Assembly (NCBI GenBank): GCA_911728435.2 | Contig: OU452211.1 | Span: 10,522,428 to 10,586,427 of the forward strand | Length of the DNA: 64,000 nucleotides | Direction: 5' to 3' | DNA from: Apoderus coryli | Taxonomy: Eukaryota > Arthropoda > Insecta > Coleoptera > Attelabidae | Shown: positions 11,080-22,649 of the stretch, piece after piece | How positions within the stretch are numbered: position 1 is the stretch's first letter | How the letters are laid out: the number at the start of each line of letters is the position of its first letter | The notes under the pieces: generated by a model | The model's input: only the letters and a program-made list of their open reading frames with translations | Databases searched by the model: none | Told to the model about the DNA's origin: nothing | Position numbers and translations under genes: made by a program

Positions 11080-12390
11080 ATTTGGAACCATTTACACAGA
11101 TTTCGTCGGTGAGAGAATGACGACATTAAACTCGTTATACCAGCGTTTCCCAGTGGTTAAGAATGTGGCTTGATCGCCAAATGTCGAAATTAGTAAATCA
11201 CTACACTACTGTCTTGACAACCACGTCGAAAGTTAATTCCAGAATCCACTGGTGCGTGTTATCTTCGGTTTTCCAGAAAGTTTCACATTTATTGTTGAGC
11301 CTATTTGGTGCTAACTAAGTGGTGCTAGTAGAAAGAAATAATACTAACCAGAGAAACTAAGTTAAACTTAAATTTTGCAGGTCAATTTAGGGAAGATGTA
11401 GTGGGTAAAGCAGTTATTTTCATTATTACGCCTACCACATTTGTCAATCCTCAAATTGTCGACAGCAATTATCAAGATATGACAGTTCTTTATATGATGC
11501 CATCAATAAAATAAAGTAATATTATGTCAGAATTGATTTAAGAGATCCTTGTCCACGTTGAATGTTCTACTTTCAAGAAATCCAAAAACGTACTTATCTT
11601 GTATTTTTATTTACATTTCCAGCATTTAATTTATTACAAAAATATTTGTCAATTCGCGTAAGAAAAATAACAATAATAAGCAGATCTTATTGTTAAAGAA
11701 AACGCCGAGGAAAAAATTACTTTTAGTATTCCAATTGTGTACATTTCTCCTGATCACAGCTGGTGATCCATTCCCTTTCTTTTTATGTTCCCTTCGCACA
11801 GGAAATTTAATGAATTATATCGGAAGATTCAAAATAAAAGTGTATTGTATGTACAATAATATAAGCAATGATGTGAATAAGCGAAATGAAGCGACAGTTG
11901 CTATATTCTAATTTTATTAAATCCAGTTGGACTTTTTTTTTAGTTGTATGTATTTATTATCGAATTTTAAAAAATATATCGTCGTTGATCGTGAAATACC
12001 TCCATTGTGTAAAAAAGTATATTTTACAGGAGGAGCCAAAATCACTTTATTTATGTGGTTTGGCTTCAAATTAGTGTATAATTCAAAAATAAAAGGAACA
12101 TAAATTTGAATAACCTGTATAATACATAATAACATAATCAATATACTAGAACAATGTTTAAAGCCCAATTATTGAAAAAAATATAAAATTTTACCACATA
12201 GGAGATCTCAACCATCTTGGGTTATACGGAGAGAATTTTCCAAAACACATAGGAGTTTAATCAAACCATTTTATTAAAAAAGTGATAAAAAAAAAATATA
12301 ATGTGGGAGATACTTAGCAAACTAATAAAATAAAATTAACTTCGACATAAGAAAACTAAATTGAAATGCATTATGTGTATAGAATTCTTG
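11080..12390. other. No gene seen
   Basis: AT-rich, with only short frames of no recognisable family. Confidence 0.5.
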
Positions 12391-12391
12391 T

Positions 12392-12679
12392 TCATTTGTT
12401 ATTTTTCTTTGGATATGTATCTATTTGTAACTTATCAGTTGGTTTCTTCTTGCCGGGTTGCTTATTTAGAACTTTCTTGTTATTTCCAAGCTTGGCTTTC
12501 TGGTTCTCAGTTTTTTGTGACTTATAAGTTGGTTTTTTCTTGCAAGATGGTTTCTTCAGAACTTTTTTTTCATTAACAGTATTTTCTTGCGGGTTTTTGG
12601 CTGCATTTTCACAGGATAGCGTCTTATTATTAGTAAGACCATAATCCCACAACAGCATGGCTTCAGGGTAGATCAACAT
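12392..12679 (-). CDS. Hypothetical lysine-rich open frame, possible terminal exon
   Basis: Not recognised. The frame of 95 codons is about one fifth lysine and contains an imperfect repeat of about 35 residues: NEKKVLKKPSCKKKPTYKSQ and later NNKKVLNKQPGKKKPTDKLQ. The DNA duplication is visible as well. This is neither RT nor transposase, making it the best candidate here for a piece of a host gene (a basic, disordered tail), but it could be an untranslated low-complexity repeat. Its first codons overlap the junction with the RT fragment that starts near 12653, so the true upstream part may have been displaced or the exon may begin near 12650. There is no signal peptide or membrane segment. 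Confidence 0.3.
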   Translation of the reverse strand: MLIYPEAMLLWDYGLTNNKTLSCENAAKNPQENTVNEKKVLKKPSCKKKPTYKSQKTENQKAKLGNNKKVLNKQPGKKKPTDKLQIDTYPKKNNK

Positions 12680-13890
12680 TAACTAATCTTATGACATATA
12701 TGACTGACTTGTCGAGGGCCTTGGAGAGTGCTTGTCAGGTGGATGTCATTTACACCGATTTTTCTAAGGCATTTGATAAGGTCAACCTAAGTATTGTCGT
12801 TGCAAAGCTGTCCAATATTGGTGTATGTGGTGTGTTTTTGAGGTGGTTTTCTGATTATTTAACGAATAGAAAACAAGTGGTGTTCCTCAGGGAGCGCACC
12901 TAGCTACATTGCTTTTTAATGTGTATGTGAATGATATTTCATCCTGTATGGACCATTCTCGGAGTTTGCTTTTTGCTGATGACCTCAAATTATATTGCAG
13001 AGTTAAGTCAATTGATGATTCTCTCAGACTTCAAAATGACCTATTCCAGCTTGAAAAATGGTGTGGCAATAATTTAATGCGGCTTAATGTTGAGAAATGT
13101 CATGTCGTTAGATTTTACCGTATTAAGAATCCTATCATATTAGGTACCATATTCAGGACATTATGTTGTCGGAGATCGCTTCTGTCAGGGATTTGGGTGT
13201 GTACATTCAATCTGATTTGAGTGTTGCTGATCATCATACATATATGGTAAATAGCTCCCTTAAAATGATGGGATTTATATCGAGAACTCTTCGAGATTTT
13301 GACAATATATATTGCTTTAGAGATTTATACTTTTAATATGTGCGCTCAGTTGTGGAATATGCTTCACCGATATGGTCAAGCCAATATACTACGTATCAGT
13401 CAAGTATTGAAACGGTTCACAAATTTTTTTTGCGTATTATTGCATTTAAGCTTCATATAAATAAATAAAGAAAGAAAATAAATAAATAAAATAAATAAAT
13501 AAAACAAATAAATAAAATAAATAAATAAAATAAATAAATAAAATAAATAAATACATTGTCGAACAGGCGGATCTTGCAGGACTTGGGTTTTCTTTATAAG
13601 ATTCTAAACTGAATTCCCCTGAACTTCTTTCGAAAATTGGCGTTGAAGGCCCAAGTAGAAGTCTGAGAAGCGCAAACTTATTTAAAGTGCAATTCCATAG
13701 AACCAATTATGGTTATTACAATCCTATCAACAGACTGTGCATGTTTGGAAACCTGTACTGTAATGATATGGATCTATTTACTTGCTCTTTGGCTAGCCTT
13801 AAGTTAAAAAATTAAAAATTTTCTGTAATTACAGTTATTGTAAAAAAAATGACTTCATGTCGTAAATCAACTTATTATTATTATTAATAA
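12653..13890 (+). pseudogene. RT pseudogene of the ADDLK non-LTR lineage
   Basis: Starts at QHGF and continues STLTNLMTYMTDLSRALE, VDVIYTDFSKAFDKVN (12742-12789), a disturbed GVPQGA block near 12880-12900, LLFADDLKLYCRV (12969-13007), VRDLGVYI and VEYASPIWSSQYTT near 13350-13395. The frame is then broken by an (AAAT)n block at 13456-13553, after which recognisable C-terminal sequence (LAGLGFLYKIL, FHRTNYGYYNPINRLC) resumes to about 13815. The 3' end is a (TTA)-rich stretch near 13873-13890. Multiple frameshifts make it inactive. Confidence 0.85.
13456..13553 (+). repeat. (AAAT)n microsatellite inside an RT pseudogene
   Basis: About 98 bases of AAATAAAT and AAATAAAATAA units separate two parts of one RT reading frame. 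The same simple sequence forms the 3' tail of related elements, for example at 2888-2910. The block may be an expanded internal A-rich spot or the remaining tail of another inserted copy. Confidence 0.85.
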
Positions 13891-14795
13891 AATCGAGTTT
13901 TGTCAAAATTTAGTTTTTTTCTTACTTATCCTACGAATTTATTGAATAACCTTCTAATACCCAAATAACATCCAAGTCGTTCAAATTCGCTGGCATTTTC
14001 CTTTTTCATTATTATTTAATTTTTTACATTTTTTTTTCTTTTAATATTATTGTATAAAAAAACGACACTGGCAATTCTAATTTCTTGGAATGCTCCGTCT
14101 ACATTCCATGCAACACGAGAAACAGATTCGAAAACCAACATCACGACTCGACGTTTAGTTACACTGTAATCAGATAGATATTATTCTCAAGGAATTTTAC
14201 GTGACTTGAAATTGAAATTGTATCATTCTCTCTTTATACTAGTCTAGTGTACTCATCCCATTTTATTGTTTTCTTCGCTTTATTCTTATAACCGTGCATT
14301 CTGCTAACCTGTTGGATTTCAAACAGTTTAAATAACATTCAAACGAAAACGAATTTGAGATTTTTTTTATTTTGCTAAAGCTGCTACACTTAAGTACAAT
14401 ATTATTACTTATTTTACAGAGCGTGGTACATAAGAATCTCTTGGCTTAAACTTGAGCATCCTGGTATAAGGCCGCGGCCACAACGGCACACCGTACCGCC
14501 TCTAGCTTGGACCGTAGCTTCGCACTGAGTCTAGCCCACACCGCCCTTGCAATCTAAATGATATAATATGAGTTCATAGTTGGATGCAATGGAGTTCCTT
14601 TCGTTGTCGTCATCTCCCGACGAACAAGAAATTGTTTTAAATTCAAACTTTACTAAATGGCGTGTTCTCAAAGCATCCCGATGGCAGCCAGTCGGAAAAG
14701 TAGATTTTCGATTTATATAATATTTTTTATTTATACTTAGTCTACCACTGACACCCACTATTAATAACACAAATAATAGAATATTCCGACCTCAG
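13891..14795. other. No recognised gene; one unassigned frame on the minus strand
   Basis: Mostly AT-rich. An 79-codon minus-strand frame lies at 14531-14770 with an acidic SSGDDDNERNS segment, and a GC-richer patch sits at 14470-14550. I cannot assign either. Confidence 0.4.
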
Positions 14796-15001
14796 AAAAA
14801 TAAAAATTCTGCAATCATATTTATGTATGCCCAAAATTCAACATTCACAGTACAGGGGCTTGAGTGTCATTTATTGCAATCTTTTAAACTGATCTGTAAA
14901 TCTTACTAAACTTCTAAATCTTAAATTTAATTGTAAGAAGCCCCTGTACTGTGAATGTTGACTTTTGGGCATACATATTATTGGAGAATTCTTATTTTTT
15001 G
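14796..15001. repeat. Foldback element with ~65-bp inverted arms
   Basis: The arms 14796-14861 and 14938-15001 are reverse complements, nearly exact over the inner 39 bases (from TATGCCCAAAA through ACAGTACAGGGGCTT) and looser outside. They enclose a loop of about 76 bases. No transposase lies inside and no clear target duplication is visible. It could be a MITE or a transcribed hairpin; the sequence does not decide. Confidence 0.75.
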
Positions 15002-15059
15002 TCCGTTCTATCATTTGGCCACCTTTATCATTTATCTAAAATTGATTTGTTTTCTTTTT

Positions 15060-15756
15060 TTTTGTATAAAAAAGAATAGATTTATGATAGCGTTTCCGAT
15101 GCACAGATTTATAATTTAATAGTATTTAAGGAGAATCGACATCCATTTTAAACTGTTGTGATGTATTGTTGTCATTGTTATGTGTTTTAAATTGTATAAC
15201 AAGTTGGCCTAGCTGACTGTCAATGTAAGTTTTGGTTTCTTGTTGTTTTCGTTGATGATTTTTCTTCATTATATAACTCACAATTTTAGCTTTTCCTCCT
15301 GATGAGGTCAACGATGTTTGACGAAATATAGAGGCTTTCAGATGAAATGAGTTGTTTTTTAATGAGTTGTGCTGATTGAACACTCCTTGCTGGTTAAAAT
15401 GGGCTTCATCACTCCACAGTACTTGTTTAAAAATGTCTTCATTTGCGTCCAGGCAATTTAATAAAAATCTACAAAATCATAAGCGCAACTCACTATCCCC
15501 AGGATTCAATTCTTGAATCGGCTTTAGATGATAAGGATGCAGATTTTCTCTTTGCATGAATCTGTTTTTATCAAGAATGACCAGATTTAAATTATTAATT
15601 CAAAGTGAAAGATTTGTCTAATTTTAATATTCAAAATGGTCATAATTTGATAAGGAGACATTTTTCAAAATTTTGACATAAGTGATTTTCATCTTTTGGG
15701 TCGTCGATTCTACCTCCAAAGGGTGGGGAATGTTTTTTGGGACACCCTGTATATAG
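15060..15756 (-). pseudogene. DD41D mariner-like transposase remnant with one terminus
   Basis: The right end is the motif GGGACACCCTGTATATA at 15740-15756, the 5' end of the element on the minus strand. Inside, the minus strand reads ENLHPYHLKPIQELNPGD, FLLNCLDANEDIFKQ and VLWSDEAHFNQQGVFNQHN (about 15355-15555), the conserved stretch around the first catalytic aspartate (SDEAHF). Downstream the homology fades and the middle and C-terminal catalytic residues are not visible. Decayed. Confidence 0.75.
15299..15327 (+). other. Hammerhead-like motif CTGATGA-stem-GAAAT
   Basis: CTGATGA at 15299-15305 and GAAAT at 15323-15327 flank a five-pair stem (GTCAA 15307-15311 with TTGAC 15318-15322). CCTC before and GAGG after the core could form a short stem I. 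Stem III and the cleavage triplet are not clear, so activity is doubtful. Confidence 0.3.
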
Positions 15757-15964
15757 ATATATAAACTTTTGAACTGAGGTCATTTTTAGGATCCAGGGGG
15801 GTTATGAAATGAAGGACTGCATAAAAATTTTTCAAAATTTCGGTTGTGTCGATCTCCTGAATAGTTAGTACTAAAAATCGTCTAAATAACGGTATATCCT
15901 ATAAATAAGCAACCCCTGAGGGAAATCATGAGGTTGAGAGCCCAGATTCGCGAAGCAGTGAACT
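15757..15964. other. Spacer between two DD41D elements
   Basis: About 200 bases with no recognised feature, lying between the terminus of the 15.1-15.76-kb element and the end of the 16-17-kb element. Confidence 0.4.
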
Positions 15965-17190
15965 ACAATGTAATGGGTGAGGAAATTTGAGGTTAGAAAG
16001 TAAATTGGCTAAAAAACACTTTTTTTTTTTTCGACAAATTCAGTTTTATTGACACCAATATAAAGTAGAAATATGGGAATTAATAAAAATGTCCACCTCT
16101 AGCACGTCGACAGACACAATTTTGAACAACTTTTGCAACAAAGCTTCGCTTATCTCGTCAATGCAGCGCAGAATTTCATCTTTCGGAGCGTCTATTGTTT
16201 GTCGTGTGTTCACATAAACCCGGTCTTTCAAATGGCCCCACAGAAAATAATCCAGTGGCGTTAAATCACAAGAAAGAGGCAGCCAATTGACAACGCCAAA
16301 TCGAGAAATTACGCGACCGGGAAATTTCTCATGCAATAACTGAATTGTTTGGCCGTCTTACTGAAACCAAAAGTCACTGATGTCAACATTAGCCAATTGT
16401 GACCACAAAAAATCGGTTTCATGGTTTGGTAGCGCAGAGAATTCATGGTGACGGCGTTTCCTTGCTCATTTTTGAAAAATGATGCCACTTAACCACAAAC
16501 CACACCATACGGTCACATTCTTTGGATGTAATGGTTTTTCGAGGACGATTTGTGGATTTTGTGAGCCCCATAGTATGCGACAATTTTGTTTGTTTACATA
16601 ACCGCCTAACTGAAAATGGGCTTCATCACTAAAGATGGTTTTGTTGGAAAATTTCGTTTAGTTTTTCAGAGAGCCAATTCACAAACGTTTAACGCGAACA
16701 ATTGTCGGCCAGCTTTAATTCAACGAGTTGAACTTTATAAGCGTGAAGATGAAGATCTTTATGCAATGTGCAAGTGCCTCTGGTGACGCCCAATTGTTGC
16801 GAACGTCGATGTGTTGATGTTTCAGGATCATTCTCAACACTTTGTTGTACAGCGGCTATGTTTGCATCACTACGGCCACTACGAGCATATTGTTTTTGTC
16901 AGCAACAGTACCGTGACCCTGGAATTTAGCGATTAAATTACGCACAGCGGTTTCAGAAGGAGCCTGATTACGAGGAAAAGCTGCTCGAATTTTACGAAGC
17001 AACACAGTAAAATTTTCACCATTTTGATAGTAAATTTTCACAATTAAATTCTTTGTTCAAGAGTGTAGCGTTCCATGGTTAAAATTTCCCAACTTTTTAC
17101 TAAATAAATGTTAAAGGATGACAGCTCAATTCTTTAAATTTCATCATTTGACAGCCAATTTACTTCCTAACCTCAAATTTGCCCACCGGA
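15965..17190 (-). mobile_element. Nearly full-length broken DD41D-type mariner-like element
   Basis: Similar inverted ends lie at about 15972-16010 and 17145-17185 (shared core AAATTTGAGGTTAG, then AAGTAAATTG). The minus strand encodes a cut-and-paste transposase in pieces: MERYTLEQRI near 17060, KIYYQNGENFTVLLRKIRAA, the helix-turn-helix, FSDEAHFQLGGYVNKQNC near 16600-16650 with the first aspartate, a QxDG block, and CDLTPLDYFLWGHLKDRVYV near 16195-16265 with the third aspartate. Several frameshifts and a stop (Q*DGQ) interrupt it. About seven residues are deleted between the second and third acids compared with the 41-residue spacing at 53.7 kb. Inactive, but its ends match those of the deletion derivative at 8.1 kb. 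Confidence 0.85.
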
Positions 17191-17825
17191 GACCAAGGAG
17201 TCAACTCTGATGAAGGAATCCCCAGTATGAAGACACCAATTAATATTGTTTACTCTTTATTTCAGGTCTAGTGATCTAAATGTATTTTACAGAGTGTTTT
17301 CAAGGCACCGCCAACAGAGAACAATCAAGAAGCCTACAGCAACAGAGGACAGAACAAACGAGGACATGGAAAAGGGATGATTCCCGAGCCAAACAACAAA
17401 TGAGGCAGAGTTTTAGGGCAGTTAAAGTCTACCATAGTACCCAGGGAAGTGGAAAGCAATCCCCTGGGTGCCTGTCGAGATTTCTCTTCTTTGACCAAAC
17501 AAAAAAAAACGTCAACTGCAAGTATAGAAGACCTCCATAAGTAAAATAACTGGACTCAAAACAAAACTCTACAATCTCTAATAGCTAGAAGATTCTTTGA
17601 GACTGACATATATGCAGAAATAAAACTCCGTATATTCTTAATCATTACTCAGAATTTGAGCAATATATATAGTAGTTTGCTAGAAAAGTATAGACTTTCG
17701 AGTGGTTGGGGCTAAGTTTTGTTGGTGGAAGGAAGTTGGATTGGGCGTGGGTGGGCAGTTTGGAGCGTTTGGTTGGCATTGAAGACCGGACTGGCTGCCA
17801 AAATGCTGTTTTCTCTCTTATGATT
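17191..17825. other. No gene seen
   Basis: A polar 86-codon frame at 17280-17540 matches no family I know; otherwise empty. Confidence 0.4.
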
Positions 17826-17829
17826 TAGA

Positions 17830-18066
17830 ACTGAATTTTGATAGTGGGGGGAAGTTGAATTGAGCGTGGATGGCCAATTTGGAGGGGTTTGGTTGAGAGA
17901 GTGTGATATTGTTTAGCGTTGGAAGATCCTCCTCTGTATCAGCCAGGACAACATTGTCATCCGCGTATAGAAGCTCAATGACTGATGTGGATACGATCTT
18001 CGTCCCAGTTTGCATTCTACAATGGTTGAAGAGTCTGCGGCCATCAAATCTGTAGACGATCTCTAT
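17830..18066 (-). pseudogene. RT catalytic fragment of an RTE-type element
   Basis: The minus strand reads EIVYRFDGRRLFNHCRMQTG, then STSVIELLYADDNVVLADTE and EDLPTLNNI (18066 down to about 17895). YADD near 17950-17962 is the RT catalytic motif and the surrounding RLFN...LLYADD...EEDL pattern is typical of RTE-type proteins. After NNI the similarity ends abruptly in a proline- and serine-rich tail. Short orphan fragment. Confidence 0.75.
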
Positions 18067-18206
18067 TCAGTGCACATTAAGTAGATGTATATTTGTTTAT
18101 CATCTTTAATTTATAAAAACGAAAGGATATTTTGTGTGTGATTGCTGTGATACTTGAACTTTAGTGAAGAATTTGTATATATCTTAATCTATTCTCATAG
18201 TACTTA

Positions 18207-19544
18207 CGAGGTCTGTTCAAAAAGTTCCCGGAATTTTTGAATTGCGCGCGTCTGGAGAGTCCGGTGGTCAAAATTTTTTTTTATTGTGTTGGTACACATG
18301 TCCCTAATGTATGGTGAAATTTTCAGCTGTATTCATTGTTTACATTCTGTCTTGTAGCGGCTGGTGTAGACGTGTTTTTTGAGCTCGGCGATTTTTGTTA
18401 GTTTAAACAATGGAAGAATTGAAGAGTCAAAGAATTTGTATTAAATTTTGCGTGAAAAATGAAATAAAGTGTAACCAAGTGTGCGAAATGTTACAGAGAG
18501 CCTACGGTGAGTCTGCTATGAAAAAAACAAGTGTTTACGAGTGGTATAAGCGTTTCCAAGATGGCCGCGAAGACGTTGAAGACGACGAACGCTCCGGTCG
18601 ACCCAGCACGTCAATAATCGATGAAAATGTGTGAAAAGTGGAAAAAATGATTATGGATGATCGCCGAATCACAATTAGAGAAGTTGCTGATGAAGTTGGC
18701 ATATCAGTTGGCCCATGCCATCATATTTTTTCAAAGGTTTTGGGCATGAAACGAGTGGCAGCAAAATTCGTTCCAAAACTGCTGAATTTTGATCAAAAAA
18801 ACAAACGCATTACCATCGCTCAGGAGCTGTTAAACGACGTCAACGACGATCCAAATTTACTTGAAAGGGTCATAACTGGTGATGAAACATGGGTGTACGG
18901 TTATGATGTCGAAACAAAAGCACAATCGTCCACGTGGAAGCACTCAACGTCACCAAGAGTGAAAAAAGCACGTCAAGTTCGATCAAATGTCAAGGTTTTG
19001 CTTACTGTTTTCTTCGATTATAATGGCATAGTGCATAGTGCATAAAGAATTCTTGCCGAAAGGTCAAACCGTCAATAAGGAGTATTACCTTGAAGTAATG
19101 CGACGTTTGCGTGAAGCAATTCGAAAAAAACGCCCCGATTTATGGAAAAACAATTCATGGGTTTTGCACCACGATAACGCACCTGCGCATTCATCGTTGC
19201 TTATTCGTGATTTTTTGGCTAAAAACAAGACTTTAATCATGCCCCAACTTCCTTATTCACCAGATATCGCTCCGTGTGATTTTTTCCTGTTCCCAAAATT
19301 GAAGAGACCCATGAAAGGACAGCGTTTTTCATCGATTGAAGAGATAAAGGCAGAATCGCTGAGAGTGCTACAGAGCATTACAAAAAGTGACTATCAAGGG
19401 TGTTTCGAAGACTGGAAAAAACGCTGGCATAAGTGTATTATATCTAGGGGGGATTACTTTGAAGGGGACCATATAGATGTAGACGAATAAATAAATATTT
19501 TTTTAGAAAAATGAGAATTCCGGGTACTTTTTGAACAGACCTTG
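18207..19544 (+). mobile_element. DD34D mariner transposon, full length, TA duplication
   Basis: The 1338-bp element has terminal inverted repeats of about 28 bp: AGGTCTGTTCAAAAAGT near the left end and its complement near the right end, with one internal mismatch. TA at 18205-18206 and at 19545-19546 is the target duplication expected for mariner. It carries one transposase gene with only two lesions. Both ends are intact, so it could be mobilised in trans. Confidence 0.93.
18410..19490 (+). pseudogene. Mariner transposase with one stop and one frameshift
   Basis: A cut-and-paste DNA transposase of about 345 residues acting in the nucleus. The N-terminal helix-turn-helix pair includes YEWYKRFQDGRE and DDERSGRPS. 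The catalytic triad is complete: D in TGDETWVYG, D in LHHDNAPAHSS, and D in APCDFFLFPKL with exactly 34 residues between the last two. Defects are a TGA at 18632-18634 after DENV, and a frameshift near 19030-19043 from a seven-base tandem duplication (GCATAGT twice). The start at 18410 fits the usual mariner N-terminus. Two lesions over 1.1 kb suggest a young copy compared with every other transposase here. Confidence 0.93.
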
Positions 19545-21100
19545 TATGTACGTTTCAACAAATGTTATGTTTCATTGAAGATTATCATTGTTGTTCTTTG
19601 TACCTGACTAAGCATGAGGTAATTTTAATGTTTGATCTTTTGATACGCTTTTGGCATTTTTATGGATTCTTTTCTGTGTAGTAATTTAAACCTACTGAAT
19701 CTTAGTTTAAGTTTGTGTATTTTCATTGTAGTGCCTGAGGAAGCAGCAATATAGCTGCGAACCGTCACATTTTTGAATAGTTGTGGTGTTTTTCTTGTCC
19801 TCTATCCTATGAAATAATTTAACAAGTTTATATTAAGGCTGGAAACACTCACATAAAGTGCTCTTATGAATTTTAATGATTAAATACAAAACCGATATGG
19901 AATTCCTATCAAAAACCGACATGTTAGCTGTGATTTACGCTATACTACTAGTGTTTTAGCCATCTGAAATGTTAAAATGAACTTTAATGGTGTTGCGTAA
20001 AAATTCCTTTGTTCTCTCTGACTTCCACACAAGCTAAATTGTTATGTGAATAAACCGAGCCCTTTATAATATTACATTGTGCCTACCAACTATTATTATT
20101 ATTCTAACATCCTCTATAATATAATAGTTATGTCAGAGAGGTCTGTTTAAAGCCCTGTAGGCAGTTGGCATACAGTTTAAATGTTTATTGTACCTAATGC
20201 ACTAGTTCATAGATGTTATACGTACATTATCTACTGTTATTACTACTAACCATTTCAAATTATGCCATAGAACTGTACAAGGTGTTACACGGTCAATTCG
20301 GTCGATTATTTTTAAAATCTGATTGAAGAGTCCAACCTGTCAGTTGAAACTGAACGTGTCTGGCCGCCCTTAGACATATTCAGTTTGATGCTTTGGTTAT
20401 TATTGAAGCAGATGACAAAAGTCAATGCAAGACGAGTGCCAAGAATTTAAACACCACCATCATGAGTCTTGGATTACAAAATCGGGATTTCTAGAAAAGA
20501 AAGTAGTGAAAGTTGCTCAGCATGTGAGAAGTTGAATGACTTCTGACCTGTTCCTCAATATGAATAAGAATCCTATGTAGAACAAATTTTTCACATAAAT
20601 ATCCGCACGGAAAACTTGTTTGTTTCCAACTTGGCATATCCAAAAATCTGGAAAGACACAATAACTAAATGGGGTTTTAAACTTTTCCTTGTAAAACACC
20701 TGTTGCCTATATACACACAAAATTTATTTCCGCATACCAGACCAGGATGATATAGGTTATACTTTGCGTTTTGCATTTGCCTCTGCTGCTTACTATATAG
20801 AAAATGCTTTATTAAGGATTTATGGTAATCTGCATTCTGGAAAACATTGCTGCTTGTCTTTTCTGCCGTTTTAAGTAATTAAAAGTTTGTTGTTTGAGAA
20901 TTATTAGCATAAGCACACACGTCATTGAAGTGAAGTATACTTGCCTATATAGAAAAGGGTGTACCGCACTGTGTTGAGCAAATTAAAATCGCGATGAATT
21001 CTAAGATTCCAGTAATAGTCTAGTCAATTAATTTTTCTGATATCATTACAAAATATTGACATTCTAGAAGCGTTTTGAAGCCGCAAAACCTAAAGAGTGC
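19545..21100. other. No clear gene; one degenerate hammerhead-like motif
   Basis: CTGAGGA at 19735-19741, a GCAGC/GCTGC stem (19743-19747 and 19754-19758) and GAACC at 19759 form a damaged CTGAnGA-stem-GAAAC motif. A weak mariner-like tract may lie around 20390-20600, but it is too decayed to claim. Confidence 0.4.
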
Positions 21101-22015
21101 CCAAAATTGAGGTATCATTTTAATTCTGCTGCCATTTTTTTTCTACTTGTAATTTTTATTCGAAATTTTTATTTTCAGATTCTAAATACATTCCGGTCAG
21201 TTAATATAGAACGTTACACGAAGGAAGAACGTGTTTTTATTATTAAAACATTTTTTGAAAATGGCAAAAGTTTTCAAGTTGTAATTAGGAAATTTAGAAC
21301 AAATTTCGGTAGACAAATCGTGCCATCAAGCTGATGGTTGAGAAATTTGAAGATACTGGATCCGCTCATGATATCAGAAACAGAATTTATCAACGTAGTG
21401 GTCGTTCACCCGAGAATATATAGCAGCTGTGAGCAGAAGAAGAAGAAGATCCAAAAACATCCATTCGTCATCGTTCACAGCAATTAAACATCAAACGGTC
21501 AACATTTTGCATCGTAATCTCCATTTAAAGGCTTATAACATCCAGCGAACCCAAGAATTAAAACCAGCTGACCACGCATTACGTCGGCAATTCGTTTCTT
21601 GGGTCATCGAAAACAAGAAAATGAGAATTTTTCAACAAAATAATCTTCACCGACGAAGCCCATTTCCAGCTCAATGGCTACATCAACAAGAAGAATTGCC
21701 GCATTTGGGGTAAAGAGAATCCCAGAGTTATCTTAGAGCAACCACTACATCCACAAAAGGTTCCGGTTTGGTGTCATTTCTGGTCCAGAGGAATCATCGG
21801 ACCATATTTTTTTGAAAACGAAAATTGAAATGCGATTAAGGTCAATGGAAATCGCTACAGAGAGATGTTCCAAAGCTTTTTGTGGCGAAAAATTAATGAT
21901 TTAGACGTAGAGAATATGTGGTTTCAACAGGATGCTGTCACACAGCAAGAGAAACAATGGATTTTTTGAAAGAAAAGCATCGCATTATTTCTCGTAGAGG
22001 ATCGTGCGATTAGAC

Positions 22016-22027
22016 ACCTTTAGATTT
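22016..22027 (+). repeat. Left target-site duplication of the ribozyme element
   Basis: ACCTTTAGATTT, repeated exactly at 22689-22700. It is unique transposase-coding sequence in the host element, so the duplication is unambiguous. Confidence 0.9.
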
Positions 22028-22221
22028 GAGAGAGAGATGTTTGTGGCGACACCTAGCGTGAACAGGCAATATGCCGGGTGAAACACAGTTCACTACGATG
22101 GCCGGACAAGAAGTAACAACTCCATTATATCCTATTGCCAACACTAGATGCGCCCGAATCCCCTAGCAGGAAGGCTTTATTTAAGAATTGCTTGTTACAT
22201 AAAGCAACAAGACTTTAAGTT

Positions 22222-22329
22222 ATGTTGGAAATTTATTTCACACTACCATGCTTCCACCAGACGGCCGTTTCGTCGATCCACGACTCATCAGTGGTGATCG
22301 GCAGGCAGTGTGACCTAAATTTCCAACAT
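22222..22329 (-). ncRNA. Type I hammerhead ribozyme (minus-strand copy)
   Basis: Exact mirror of the plus-strand copy. The complement of CTGATGA is at 22285-22291 and that of GAAAC at 22267-22271. The predicted cleavage site follows the C at 22260. This copy lies in the complete tandem monomer and is therefore the one likely to represent the element's own transcript. Confidence 0.9.
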
Positions 22330-22541
22330 TTACAAAGAGCTTATACTAGCACGAGAATTGATTGAGAGAGAGATGTTTGTGGCGACACCTAGCGTGAACA
22401 GGCAATATGCCGGGTGAAACACAGTTCACTACGATGGCCGGACAAGAAGTAACAACTCCATTATATCCTATTGCCAACACTAGTGTTGCCACAAACATCT
22501 CTCTCTCAATCAATTCTCGTGCTAGTATAAGCTCTTTGTAA

Positions 22542-22649
22542 ATGTTGGAAATTTAGGTCACACTGCCTGCCGATCACCACTGATGAGTCGTGGATCGACG
22601 AAACGGCCGTCTGGTGGAAGCATGGTAGTGTGAAATAAATTTCCAACAT
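22542..22649 (+). ncRNA. Type I hammerhead ribozyme (plus-strand copy)
   Basis: Self-cleaving RNA. Core CTGATGA 22580-22586; stem II GTCG/CGAC (22587-22590, 22596-22599) with loop TGGAT; GAA 22600-22602; stem III is the two pairs AC/GT around GGCC (22603-22610), a palindrome that could extend in a dimer; cleavage triplet GTC ends at C 22611. Stem I pairs TCACCA 22574-22579 with TGGTGG 22612-22617, then an internal loop TGCCGA/AAGCAT, then TCACACTGCC with GGTAGTGTGA, and beyond one mismatch 14 pairs (22542-22555 with 22636-22649). The internal loop facing loop II is where natural hammerheads make their activating contact. All core bases match the consensus. Confidence 0.92.

Noticed and set aside
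14470..14770. Harbinger-like transposase piece
   Set aside because: A short acidic segment suggested it, but no DDE or helix-turn-helix motif could be found.
20390..20600. Possible mariner N-terminal remnant
   Set aside because: Only scattered residues fit; no motif is intact enough to support a call.
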